A stretch of DNA of 63,327 nt from assembly GCA_948907985.1 (NCBI GenBank), contig CAQWMM010000007.1, forward strand, positions 1 through 63,327, given 5' to 3'. The notes beneath the pieces were generated by a model that was not told where the DNA came from, did not search any database, and was given only the letters and a program-made list of their open reading frames with translations. Position numbers and translations under genes: made by a program. This DNA is from an uncultured Bacillota bacterium. GTDB lineage: Bacteria; Bacillota; Dehalobacteriia; UBA4068; UBA4997. This document shows positions 12,896 through 20,247 of this stretch, in pieces; the first letter of the stretch is position 1; each line of letters opens with the position of its first letter.

Positions 12896-12924
12896 TTGAC
12901 TATCCCCCGACCAAGTATTACAAT
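12896..12924 (+). promoter_or_regulatory. panB promoter
   Basis: TTGACT (12896-12901), 17 bp, TACAAT (12919-12924), 70 bp before the panB start codon. Confidence 0.75.
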
Positions 12925-12993
12925 AAGTTTAACATCTGCGGCCTGCAACCCGGCAAACGGCAGGCCAGCATAAAACAAAGGGGGAAACCCAAA

Positions 12994-13833
12994 ATGAGCG
13001 AAAAACAAACTTGGCCGAAAATGCAAAAAATGAGGGAGGCCGGCGAAAAAATTGCCATGCTGACCGCTTATGATTACGCCAGCGCCACCATGGCGGAGAA
13101 AGCCGGCGTAGACATTATTTTGGTAGGCGATTCGCTAAGCAACGTGATACAGGGCAACGATACCACCCTGCCCGCCACCGTGGACGAAATGATTTATCAC
13201 ACCAAGGCCGTGCGCCGCGGCGCGCCCAACACCTGTATCATTACCGATATGCCTTTCGGCTCCTATGAGATTTCTATTGAAGAGGGCGTGCGCAACGCTG
13301 TCCGCATCGTCAAAGAAACCGGCTGCGACGGCGTCAAGCTGGAGGGCGGGGCAGAGCGCGCCGAACTGATCCGGGCTATCACCTCCGCCTCGGTGCCGGT
13401 TGTAGCGCATATCGGCATGACTCCGCAGAAGATCGCCCAAATGGGCAGCTTTGGCGTGCAGGGCAAAAGCGTCGAGGCCGCCCAGCGTCTTTTAGACGCC
13501 GCTAAAAAGCTGGAGGCCGCCGGTGCAGTGCAGCTGGTTATGGAATGTGTACCCACGCCGCTGGCCGCCAAAATCACCGAATCCCTGACTATTCCCACCA
13601 TTGGCATTGGCGCAGGCAACGGCTGCACCGGGCAGGTTCTGGTCTGGTACGATATGGCCGGTATGTATGACAAATTCTGCCCGAAATTCGTCAAAAAATA
13701 TGCCGAAGCCGGCGCGCTGATTACCCAGGCCATGGCCGACTACGTCAAAGAGGTCAAAGACGGCTCATTCCCAGACGAGGCCCACTCTTTCGGCCTGAAA
13801 AATGCCGACGAAATTCTGCCCAGACTATATTAA
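12994..13833 (+). CDS. panB: 3-methyl-2-oxobutanoate hydroxymethyltransferase
   Basis: First committed enzyme of pantothenate synthesis: transfers a hydroxymethyl group from 5,10-methylene-tetrahydrofolate to ketoisovalerate, giving ketopantoate. At 279 residues it has the usual family length. Conserved blocks include LVGDSLSNVIQGNDTTLP (substrate and metal site), DMPFGSYE, KLEGG and MECVP, which holds the catalytic Glu. AAAGGGGGAAACCCAAA precedes ATG. It stands alone, with its own promoter and a strong terminator; panC and panD are not in the window. Its substrate comes from the valine pathway, in which the KARI gene at 49.8 kb also takes part. Confidence 0.96.
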   Translation: MSEKQTWPKMQKMREAGEKIAMLTAYDYASATMAEKAGVDIILVGDSLSNVIQGNDTTLPATVDEMIYHTKAVRRGAPNTCIITDMPFGSYEISIEEGVRNAVRIVKETGCDGVKLEGGAERAELIRAITSASVPVVAHIGMTPQKIAQMGSFGVQGKSVEAAQRLLDAAKKLEAAGAVQLVMECVPTPLAAKITESLTIPTIGIGAGNGCTGQVLVWYDMAGMYDKFCPKFVKKYAEAGALITQAMADYVKEVKDGSFPDEAHSFGLKNADEILPRLY

Positions 13834-13852
13834 AAATTTTTGTGGCTGACAC

Positions 13853-13883
13853 AAACCCCCGCAACAATAAATTGCGGGGGTTT
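13853..13883 (+). terminator. panB terminator
   Basis: AAACCCCCGCAA, 7-nt loop, TTGCGGGGGTTT: a 12-bp perfect stem 20 bp after the panB stop, with TTT at the end. The next promoter (13888) begins only 5 bp later. Confidence 0.85.
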
Positions 13884-13887
13884 GCTA

Positions 13888-13916
13888 TTGACAAAAGCAT
13901 TTTCATACATTATAAT
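13888..13916 (+). promoter_or_regulatory. locus A: promoter of the antisense RNA
   Basis: Consensus-quality TTGACA (13888-13893), 17 bp, TATAAT (13911-13916). Confidence 0.8.
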
Positions 13917-13922
13917 ATAAAT

Positions 13923-14018
13923 AAAGGTACCGCAAACAGGCGGTCGGCCTTAGTTTTGAGTTAAATATTTACATTCAACCGTCGCTATTGGCCTAGTGGC
14001 GGTTGTTGCTTTTCTTTT
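13923..14018 (+). ncRNA. locus A: candidate antitoxin small RNA
   Basis: A predicted transcript of about 95 nt runs from the promoter at 13888-13916 to a hairpin (13976-14005; arms CAACCGTCGCTA and TAGTGGCGGTTG, pairing fully if two G-U pairs are allowed) followed by TTGCTTTTCTTTT. It has no reading frame with a ribosome binding site. It converges on the 27-codon peptide gene and overlaps the 3' part of that mRNA by about 45 nt, including the stop codon. The layout, strong promoter and size match RNA antitoxins of type I systems. Locus D (59.3 kb) is a diverged copy of the same unit. Confidence 0.65.
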
Positions 14019-14076
14019 GCTTCAAAACGATAGTAAACACAAAGTTTCCTATGTTTATCGTCAACGTAATTCGCAT
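13993..14076 (-). CDS. locus A: 27-residue hydrophobic peptide, candidate type I toxin
   Basis: Small gene encoding a peptide that starts MRITLTINIG, continues with a hydrophobic stretch NFVFTIVL and ends in a basic tail (KQKKSNNRH). A very strong site, AAAGGGGGTGAG, precedes ATG, and upstream CCC can pair with it and bury it. Promoter: TTGGCA (14162-14167), 17 bp, TAAAAT (14139-14144). The TAG stop lies inside the shared terminator hairpin. The peptide at 59346-59438 matches 15 of the first 18 residues, while the surrounding DNA has diverged, which supports real coding. I do not recognise the peptide as a named toxin family; membrane action is inferred from composition. Confidence 0.65.
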   Translation of the reverse strand: MRITLTINIGNFVFTIVLKQKKSNNRH

Positions 14077-14138
14077 AGCCTCACCCCCTTTCGAGGGATT
14101 CGGCCAGCCGCCTACCAACTTATGTGGTGCCAATTTTT

Positions 14139-14167
14139 ATTTTACTATTTTTACCGGATTTTGCCAA
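14139..14167 (-). promoter_or_regulatory. locus A: promoter of the peptide mRNA
   Basis: Minus strand TTGGCA, 17 bp, TAAAAT. It overlaps a CCGGATTT...AAATCCGG hairpin (14154-14179) that has a T-rich tail on the plus strand and could stop plus-strand transcription before lysR. Confidence 0.6.
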
Positions 14168-14196
14168 TCTAAATCCGGTTTTTATTTTGCAGTTTT

Positions 14197-15075
14197 TTAC
14201 CGATAATCCAGATATTCAATAAAACGCTTAACAGCCAGCGGGGCCTGCTCGCGCCCGCGCAGACAAAAGACAATATCCCGCCAGGCGGGAATTTCCAAAT
14301 CCTTGCAGACCAGCCGGTACGGCACGCGCTCCAAAATCAGCTGGGGCAAAATGCTGATACCCAGACCGCTTTCCACCATGGACATAATCACATAGTCATC
14401 CCAAGTGCTGAAATGCACCTGCGGTCGAATATTATGCCGCGTCAAAATCTCGGTAACGTCCGAACACTCGCCGCTTTGCTGGAGCATAAAGGGATAGTTG
14501 GCCAATTCCGCCAGGGGGAAACGTTCGCACCCGGCCAAGGGGTGATCCGCCGGCATTATCACCAAATGCTTGTCCCGCGCCAGCAGGATGGTTTCCAAAT
14601 CCGGGCTGACGGGCAGGCGCAAAAAGCCGCAGTCCACCCGCCCCTCCAAAATCCAGCTTTCAATCTCGTCATAGTCCCCCAGCAAAAATTCATATTCAAT
14701 GTTGGGATAGCTTTTTTGAAACTCGCGGATAATATTGGGCAGCCAATGGGTCGCCACGCTGGAAAAAGTACCAATCCGAATAAGACCGGACTGCAAACCG
14801 TTCAGCTCGTCCACCTCGGTTTGCAGGCGTTCGCACTGCTGATAAACCGCCTGAACAAAGGGCAGAAGTTTCTGCCCCTCGGCGGTCAGCTGAACCCCGG
14901 CCCGACTGCGCGCCAACAGGCTAACGCCCCATTCGCGCTCCAGGTCGCCAATCATGCGGCTAATGCCGGACTGTGAGCATTTCAGTTCGGCCGCCGCCTT
15001 GGTAAAACTTTTATACTCCACCGTTTTCAGCAGAGCCAGATATTTCTGCAAATTCATATTTTTATTTAATTTCAT
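14197..15075 (-). CDS. LysR family transcriptional regulator
   Basis: A 292-residue regulator with the LysR layout: an N-terminal winged helix-turn-helix (about residues 8-66, with SFTKAAAELKCSQSGISRMI) and a periplasmic-binding-protein-like effector domain (about 95-290). Family members bind as tetramers near the genes they control and respond to a small ligand. The ligand is unknown. It follows crcB by 13 bp on the same strand and is probably co-transcribed with it. No good ribosome binding site precedes ATG at 15075, except an AAAGGA that overlaps the crcB end. An internal ATG seven codons later has none either. Confidence 0.9.
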   Translation of the reverse strand: MKLNKNMNLQKYLALLKTVEYKSFTKAAAELKCSQSGISRMIGDLEREWGVSLLARSRAGVQLTAEGQKLLPFVQAVYQQCERLQTEVDELNGLQSGLIRIGTFSSVATHWLPNIIREFQKSYPNIEYEFLLGDYDEIESWILEGRVDCGFLRLPVSPDLETILLARDKHLVIMPADHPLAGCERFPLAELANYPFMLQQSGECSDVTEILTRHNIRPQVHFSTWDDYVIMSMVESGLGISILPQLILERVPYRLVCKDLEIPAWRDIVFCLRGREQAPLAVKRFIEYLDYR

Positions 15076-15088
15076 ATTTCAGCCAAAA

Positions 15089-15463
15089 TTATCCTTTAAA
15101 TAAAACCGCGGCCAGATTTTCTCCCAGCACAATACCGCCAATACACAACACCAGCGTCAGCACAACATAAAGCGCCGCCCAAACTATTTGCTGGGCCTGC
15201 GCCATATCCACCAGTTCCAGCGCCAGCAGCGACAGGGTAGAAAAACCGCCGCAAAAACCGGCGCGCAGCAACAGCCCCAGTTCCGCGCCAAGTTGGGTAT
15301 CAAAATCCAGCCAACCGCTGAAGAAACCCATCAACAAAGCAGCCGCCGCGTTAATGCCCAGCGTAACCAGGGGGATTGGCCCGGCCAGCGGCAGCAGCCC
15401 CACCAGATAGCGCAGCGTCGCCCCGGCCGCGCCGCCCAGCGCCACTAAAAAACATTCTTTCAT
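15089..15463 (-). CDS. crcB: fluoride channel of the CrcB/Fluc family
   Basis: A 124-residue membrane protein with four predicted helices. It carries the family motifs GGAAGATLRYL at the N-terminus, a LGINAAAALLMGF segment with the pore-lining Asn, and GFCGGFSTLS (about residues 69-78). These proteins form dual-topology dimers that export fluoride. The usual Thr-Thr-Phe-Ser in the third motif is changed to Ser-Thr-Leu-Ser here. A single copy is seen, whereas many Firmicutes carry two adjacent copies. ATG lies inside a TATAATG with no clear Shine-Dalgarno, so initiation looks weak. There is no fluoride riboswitch in the 60 bp upstream. Confidence 0.85.
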   Translation of the reverse strand: MKECFLVALGGAAGATLRYLVGLLPLAGPIPLVTLGINAAAALLMGFFSGWLDFDTQLGAELGLLLRAGFCGGFSTLSLLALELVDMAQAQQIVWAALYVVLTLVLCIGGIVLGENLAAVLFKG

Positions 15464-15523
15464 TATATCATCTTATTTCTGATAATTTCTTTCTGATAAC
15501 TTTTTTGCTAGAAAATGTTGCCA

Positions 15524-15650
15524 TTAGGCTGGTGAGAAATGCCCTGATTTGAGTGCGTCGTAAGCGAAAGGAGGGAGGCGTACTAATAGTACGTTGACCG
15601 ACTTGAGTCGAAACGACAAGCTCAAAGATGAGCGTTTATCGACAGCCTAA
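15524..15650. repeat. nested palindromic repeat R1 (after thiC)
   Basis: Outer arms TTAGGCTG and CAGCCTAA abut the thiC stop codon. An inner stem pairs TTGAG..CGTCGT with ACGAC..CTCAA. The top carries GGAGGCGTACTAATAGTACG, followed by TTGAC. The same top sequence occurs in R2 and, slightly changed, in R3, while the stems differ in sequence but keep pairing. The CAAAGATGAGC segment resembles the CAAAGCAGATGAGC of R4. It may also act as the thiC terminator. Confidence 0.7.
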
Positions 15651-16958
15651 CTATTCCATAATATCGACGACTTCGTTATTAAGCGCCTTATTCATATTCC
15701 GCACCGCACACATCTTGCCGCACATCGTGCAAACCTCGTCGCAGTCCGGCTGAGATGAAGCCCGATACCGGCGCGCTTTTTCCGGATCAATCGCCAGCTT
15801 AAACTGTTCTTCCCAATCCAGCTTATGACGCGCCCGGGCCATCGCGTCGTCCCATTCGCGCGCCCCCGGGATTCCTTTAGCCAGGTCCGCCGCATGCGCC
15901 GCAATCCGTGCCGCCACAATGCCCTCCTTAACGTCGTCAACATCCGGCAGGCGCAAATGCTCCGCCGGCGTAACATAACAGAGAAAAGCCGCCCCGGCCG
16001 CCGCCGCAACCGCGCCCCCGATAGCCGCCGTAATATGGTCATAGCCCGGGGCCACGTCGGTTACCAACGGCCCCAGCACATAAAACGGCGCGCCATGGCA
16101 AAGCGTCTGCTCAATCTGCATATTAGCCGCAATCTGATCCAGCTGCATATGCCCCGGCCCCTCAATCATCACCTGAACATCCTGCGCCCAGGCCCGTTTA
16201 GTCAGCTCTCCCAACGCAACCAGTTCCGAGATTTGCGCCGCGTCCCCCGCGTCCGCCAGACACCCCGGCCGGCAGGCGTCGCCCAGGCTTAAGGTTACGT
16301 CATACTGACGGCAAATCGCCAAAATCTCGTCAAAAAACTCAAAAAAAGGATTTTCCTGCCCGGTAGCCCGCATCCAGGCAAACATCAGGCTGCCCCCGCG
16401 CGACACAATATTCAGCAAACGCGGATTTTGCCGGAAACGTTGCGCCGTACTGCGATTCATACCGCAGTGAATCGTCATAAAATCCACGCCATCTTCCGCG
16501 TGCATCCGGAAAACCTCCAGCCACTCCCGCGCCGAAATTTCCGCCAACGGTTTATTGTAATATACCAGCGCGTCATAAATCGGCACCGTCCCCAGCATGG
16601 CCGGGCATTCTGCCGCCAGCCGCCGGCGAAAAGCGCGCGTATCGCCATAGGTGCTCAAATCCATAATAGCCTCCGCGCCCATCTTCACCGCGCTTTGCAC
16701 TTTCGCCAATTCCTGATTTAAATCCAGACAATCGCGCGACGTGCCCAAATTCACGTTAATTTTGGTTTTCAGCCGCCGCCCCACGGCGTAAGGCTTCAGG
16801 CATTTGTGCCCTCTGTTGGCGGGCAGAACCGCCTGCCCCGCCGCAATCTGCGCGCGCAGCTCCTCCGGCTCAAGGCCCTCATGTTCGGCCGCCGCCAGCA
16901 TTTGCGGCGTGATTATGCCCTGTCTGGCCGCGTCCATCTGTGTTGTATATTCCGCCAT
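15651..16958 (-). CDS. thiC: phosphomethylpyrimidine synthase
   Basis: Radical-SAM enzyme of thiamine synthesis that rearranges aminoimidazole ribotide into the hydroxymethylpyrimidine phosphate. At 435 residues it is of the compact form common in anaerobes. The noncanonical C-terminal iron-sulfur motif CTMCGKMC (CxxCxxxxC type, about residues 412-420) is present, as are IEGPGHMQLDQ and TPAEHL. AGGGGGAATTGCAGAT precedes ATG. It follows the lipoprotein gene at 16982 by 23 bp on the same strand. The THI-box riboswitch often found before thiC is absent, so thiamine control is not evident. No other thi genes are in view. Confidence 0.96.
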   Translation of the reverse strand: MAEYTTQMDAARQGIITPQMLAAAEHEGLEPEELRAQIAAGQAVLPANRGHKCLKPYAVGRRLKTKINVNLGTSRDCLDLNQELAKVQSAVKMGAEAIMDLSTYGDTRAFRRRLAAECPAMLGTVPIYDALVYYNKPLAEISAREWLEVFRMHAEDGVDFMTIHCGMNRSTAQRFRQNPRLLNIVSRGGSLMFAWMRATGQENPFFEFFDEILAICRQYDVTLSLGDACRPGCLADAGDAAQISELVALGELTKRAWAQDVQVMIEGPGHMQLDQIAANMQIEQTLCHGAPFYVLGPLVTDVAPGYDHITAAIGGAVAAAAGAAFLCYVTPAEHLRLPDVDDVKEGIVAARIAAHAADLAKGIPGAREWDDAMARARHKLDWEEQFKLAIDPEKARRYRASSQPDCDEVCTMCGKMCAVRNMNKALNNEVVDIME

Positions 16959-16981
16959 ATCTGCAATTCCCCCTAATCATT

Positions 16982-17887
16982 TTAGGCTAAAAACCCGGTA
17001 ACACCGGCTTCTTCGCTCCATTCAATAATAATATTAAACTGGCATTTAACACCGTTCTGCGTACGCCATTCCAGCCGTCCCTCGCCCGGCAGCAAGTCAA
17101 TTACCAAATTAATCAGCCATTCCTCCTGCCCCTCGCTGTCCCATAACACCTGCTCTGCACCGTCAGGCTGCACATAAATCAGCTGCAAATCGCCCTGCGG
17201 CTCAGCCAACCAGGCGTATAGCCCCAATGTACAGGCATTTTTCGGTGCAGGATAGGCCAACGAATTGCTTTGTCCAGCTTTAAGTTCACGCTCAACATTA
17301 CGCACACCCATAGTACTGCCAACTAAAGCCGGATTATTCGCTTGGGCCGCCAGCGCATAAAAATCCGCCTGCGAATTGCTTAAACCGGATAGTTTCGGCA
17401 ATTCCTCAGTAAAATCGACAGACGTAATATCCACACCGTCCGTATTGCTGATAGTGAGTTTAAAATCAGCAGCTGCCGCCTCATCCGACGTTGCCGTCCA
17501 TTGCAGGCAGCTTTTCCCGGCCAGCACCGTCAGCGGCACAGTCATTGTCGTTGGCGTATTTATATCCGTAACCGCATTGCCGCACAGCGGCAACAACTCG
17601 CCGTCCGGCTTAACATAATCCAAACGAATGTCCCCCTGCGCCGCATTAAAAGTCAATTCCAAATTCAGCGTCGTTTCCGCCTGCGCCTGCAAATCAGCCA
17701 AAGGCAATTTATCCTCAACATGCACCTGTCCGGTAATCTGATAGCTGCCGTCCCCAGCCGTACTGTCAGCCACAAAATCAATATAATAATCGCCGGTTTC
17801 GCCGTCCGCCGATTGTCCATTTTCCGCACCGCAGGAGGCCAGCAAGCAGCAGGTAAAAATCAAAAGTACAAATAAAATTTTTTTCAT
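16982..17887 (-). CDS. lipoprotein with two similar beta-rich halves, function unknown
   Basis: A 301-residue predicted lipoprotein (signal with lipobox L-A-S-C, Cys 19). The mature part contains an internal duplication: a first unit near residues 70-145 (LNLELTFNAAQGDIRLDY, then VKPDG) and a second near 215-295 (QGDLQLIYVQPDGAEQVL). Both are followed by a segment rich in Trp (CLQW..., RLEW...), a pattern expected of repeated beta-sandwich domains. I do not recognise a named family. It lies upstream of thiC with only 23 bp between them, so they may share a transcript, but nothing links it to thiamine. Confidence 0.7.
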   Translation of the reverse strand: MKKILFVLLIFTCCLLASCGAENGQSADGETGDYYIDFVADSTAGDGSYQITGQVHVEDKLPLADLQAQAETTLNLELTFNAAQGDIRLDYVKPDGELLPLCGNAVTDINTPTTMTVPLTVLAGKSCLQWTATSDEAAAADFKLTISNTDGVDITSVDFTEELPKLSGLSNSQADFYALAAQANNPALVGSTMGVRNVERELKAGQSNSLAYPAPKNACTLGLYAWLAEPQGDLQLIYVQPDGAEQVLWDSEGQEEWLINLVIDLLPGEGRLEWRTQNGVKCQFNIIIEWSEEAGVTGFLA

Positions 17888-17964
17888 GTTTTCCAGTTCC
17901 TCAAAATTTATATCTAAAATATATCGCTATGGCTGCCGGTTCGCGTCAATGAAAAACCATATAC

Positions 17965-18111
17965 TTAATCATCAGTATCTAAATCCTCCATTAGTTCCGC
18001 TACGGAGTGGAACTCACGGCTCAAACCAATACCTTTTCTGGCGTCCTCAATAGCTTGAACAGTTTCCGCGTTTGGCATATCAACGGAAATTACAACACTT
18101 GTTGTAGCCAT
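17965..18111 (-). CDS. remnant of a RelB/DinJ-type antitoxin (C-terminal tail only)
   Basis: A 48-residue acidic protein. After a short start (MATTSVVISVDM) it matches the toxin-binding tail of RelB/DinJ antitoxins: PNAETVQAIEDARKG, then a FHSVAELMEDL motif. The ribbon-helix-helix DNA-binding part of about 40 residues is missing, so the gene looks internally shortened. AGAGGTGATATT before ATG indicates it is still translated. It starts 11 nt after the radical-SAM stop codon, in the same operon. No RelE/YafQ toxin gene is next to it. A role as an orphan antitoxin is possible; a peptide substrate of the adjacent radical-SAM enzyme is less likely. Confidence 0.65.
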   Translation of the reverse strand: MATTSVVISVDMPNAETVQAIEDARKGIGLSREFHSVAELMEDLDTDD

Positions 18112-18122
18112 AATATCACCTC

Positions 18123-19031
18123 TTAATTTGGTAGCCTTAACTTTAATCCGGCCAATATCGTGTCCGGTTTCAAACTGAACACACTGCGCATTTCCCCGGC
18201 CATGCAAAAGCCGCACTGATCGCAGACCCCGGCGCTGCTGCCCGGGCATTCCGCCAGCCGGCTGCCGTCCGCCAGAATAAAATTGCTCACCCAGCAATCC
18301 TTGGGGAAATCCGCCGGTTTCTTCATCAGCTTCAAACCGGAAACACTGTTCATAATCGGATAGCCGCGCTTTTTATAATCAATAATCTGGTCGATCAGCT
18401 GTTCCCGAACCGGCCAGTCCAGCGCCATATGCTCGGTGCCGGGATAAGGCGTGTGGAAGTTCAAAGAAATCTGCCGAATATAAGGGCTGTTTTTGGCATA
18501 TTCAATGGTTTCCGCCACCGCCGGATAATTGATGTTATTGATCGCCATATTCACGCTGACATTGGGATGCCTGCAGCCGGCCAAATTTTCCTCCAGGCGG
18601 GCAAAAGCGCCCGCGCCGCGGATTTTGTCGTGCCACTGCCCCACGCCGTCCAGACTCACCCAAATTGAATCGGCACGCAGACCGGCAAAGGGACGCTGAG
18701 CGTTCGTGGTTACCGTTGCCGAATAGAAACCGATTTTGCGGCTTAAATCAAGCAGGTCGTTCAGATTATGGCCGAACTCATCCTGCCAGAGCGTCGGCTC
18801 GCCACCCTCAAAATCGACAAAACGCGCGCCCTGAACATAAGAATATTCCAACTCCTCATGCAGCTGCAAAAAACTTTTGCTGATACCGCCGGCATGCGTC
18901 GCGTCGGAACAATGCTTGCAGCGCAAGTTGCAGATATTCGACACAAAAAGTACAGTTTGCAGGGGGCGCTTCTGCCCCAAAATCCGCGAGCAAAAGAACC
19001 ACCAGGGTAAATAAAATAATTGTTTAATCAT
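18123..19031 (-). CDS. radical SAM protein with C-terminal Cys cluster
   Basis: A 302-residue enzyme with the radical-SAM cluster motif CNLRCKHC (CxxxCxxC, near residue 35), a GGEPTLW glycine-rich motif and a shortened SPASM-like C-terminal Cys group (CPGSSAGVCDQCGFC, near residue 265) that could hold an auxiliary iron-sulfur cluster. An N-terminal hydrophobic segment (LFYLPWWFFC) suggests membrane association. It lies 4 bp after a UbiA-type prenyltransferase on the same transcript, so a role in modifying a prenylated quinone or lipid is a reasonable inference. The adjacent small acidic gene at 17965 could otherwise be taken as a peptide substrate, but it looks like an antitoxin tail. The substrate is unknown. 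Confidence 0.85.
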   Translation of the reverse strand: MIKQLFYLPWWFFCSRILGQKRPLQTVLFVSNICNLRCKHCSDATHAGGISKSFLQLHEELEYSYVQGARFVDFEGGEPTLWQDEFGHNLNDLLDLSRKIGFYSATVTTNAQRPFAGLRADSIWVSLDGVGQWHDKIRGAGAFARLEENLAGCRHPNVSVNMAINNINYPAVAETIEYAKNSPYIRQISLNFHTPYPGTEHMALDWPVREQLIDQIIDYKKRGYPIMNSVSGLKLMKKPADFPKDCWVSNFILADGSRLAECPGSSAGVCDQCGFCMAGEMRSVFSLKPDTILAGLKLRLPN

Positions 19032-19035
19032 AAGC

Positions 19036-20049
19036 CTACACCCTCGAAAGCCAGGCAGCCGCTAAACTGCAAATCCCAAAGAAAATCGCCAAATTGCGCG
19101 CCAGATACCAGCGCACCATAAACCAATCCAGCTTGCGCTGGCAGATAGATTTCCAGTTAGCCATCGGGCCGAACCAGAACAGACGGGGAAATTCCTGGCG
19201 AGGATTGCGCAGCCAGACTTTTATCGAGGCATACGCGGCGGCGGCCAGCGGCAACGCCAGCAATGTTAGCAGCCAGGGCAGAGGTAAAATCTGCAAAATT
19301 GTCAACGCCTCTACAATGGCGAAAGCGCCAAAAGTAAAGACAAAACAGCCCCATAGCTTGGCCTTGGGCGAGGGCAGCAAATCGGCCAGCGTTTTCTTAT
19401 CCGCAAACTTATCCGGGGCCACATCCAACAGCGAATGAATATAGCCAATGTTGCCCACCAGCAGCCCCATAGCCAGGGATACCGGCCAAATCACAAAATC
19501 CAAACTTCCGCAGGCCGCCAGATAAACGCCCAGCATCAGCAACGGGCCAAAGATTATGGCAATCACCACATCGCCCAACCCGTGATAGCTGAAACGCAGC
19601 GGCGGAGCGGAATAAAAAAAGCCCAAGAAAGCGCAAACCGCGACCGGCCACAAAATAACCCATCCCCGACAGAGCAAAACCGGCAAACCGCACAGGCAAG
19701 CCGCCGCCCCGAAAGCCAGACAGGCCGTCAAAAGCTGACCAGCATTGGCCTGACCGCTGGTCAAATAGGGGGTTTTGCCGGTGCGGGATTGCTGCCCCGC
19801 CGCCGCCAGCCGATCCCGATAGCCGCTTTTCATTTTCGCATAATCAAAATAGTCATCAAACAGATTAAGGCTTAAATGCGCCAGTTCCGCGCCTAACACC
19901 GCCAGCAAACCCAAAGCCAGAGAAAATTCTCCCGGCCTCTGGCTGGCCGCCAACGCCAGCGCCACCACCGCCGGCAGCAGACTTTGCGGCAACGCCACCG
20001 GCCGCGCGTTATTGAACCAAAAACGCAGCCTGTTCCCAATATTATTCAT
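19036..20049 (-). CDS. UbiA family prenyltransferase (MenA-like)
   Basis: A 337-residue integral membrane protein with about eight to nine helices. It has the first Asp-rich motif NLFDDYFDYAKMKSGYRD (about residues 62-79), with an N-DxxxD pattern for magnesium-diphosphate binding. The second site looks like DVAPDKFADKK (about 210-220). Such enzymes attach a prenyl chain to an aromatic acceptor or glycerol lipid, as MenA does in menaquinone synthesis. No other menaquinone genes are present, and its partner is a radical-SAM gene 4 bp downstream. AAAGGAGCAGATGA precedes ATG. The promoter is at 20129-20157. The exact acceptor cannot be told from the sequence. Confidence 0.88.
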   Translation of the reverse strand: MNNIGNRLRFWFNNARPVALPQSLLPAVVALALAASQRPGEFSLALGLLAVLGAELAHLSLNLFDDYFDYAKMKSGYRDRLAAAGQQSRTGKTPYLTSGQANAGQLLTACLAFGAAACLCGLPVLLCRGWVILWPVAVCAFLGFFYSAPPLRFSYHGLGDVVIAIIFGPLLMLGVYLAACGSLDFVIWPVSLAMGLLVGNIGYIHSLLDVAPDKFADKKTLADLLPSPKAKLWGCFVFTFGAFAIVEALTILQILPLPWLLTLLALPLAAAAYASIKVWLRNPRQEFPRLFWFGPMANWKSICQRKLDWFMVRWYLARNLAIFFGICSLAAAWLSRV

Positions 20050-20128
20050 TCATCTGCTCCTTTCAAGCACACAACAATTTTTTTTACAAATTAATATTTT
20101 GGGCTTTTATTTTTTGCTGCTATTGTTT

Positions 20129-20157
20129 ATTATATATTTATTAAGGCCCAGCGTCAA
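20129..20157 (-). promoter_or_regulatory. promoter of the UbiA/radical-SAM operon
   Basis: Minus strand TTGACG (20152-20157), 17 bp, TATAAT (20129-20134), about 80 bp before the UbiA start. Confidence 0.75.
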
Positions 20158-20247
20158 GCAAGCATAAAAATTTTTTTATTATTTTTACAAATATATGTGG
20201 CATTTTGTCAATCCGCCGGGTGTTAGATATAGAAAGGAGGGGTAAAA

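Noticed and set aside
15464..15523. Fluoride riboswitch before crcB
   Set aside because: The 60-bp upstream stretch lacks the conserved crcB-motif blocks; it holds two TTATCAGAAA repeats only.
16959..16981. THI-box (TPP) riboswitch before thiC
   Set aside because: Only 23 bp separate thiC from the upstream gene; none of the conserved TPP riboswitch blocks is present there.
17965..18297. 110-codon version of the antitoxin-tail gene
   Set aside because: The first 62 codons overlap the radical-SAM gene in another frame; the ATG at 18111 has the ribosome binding site.
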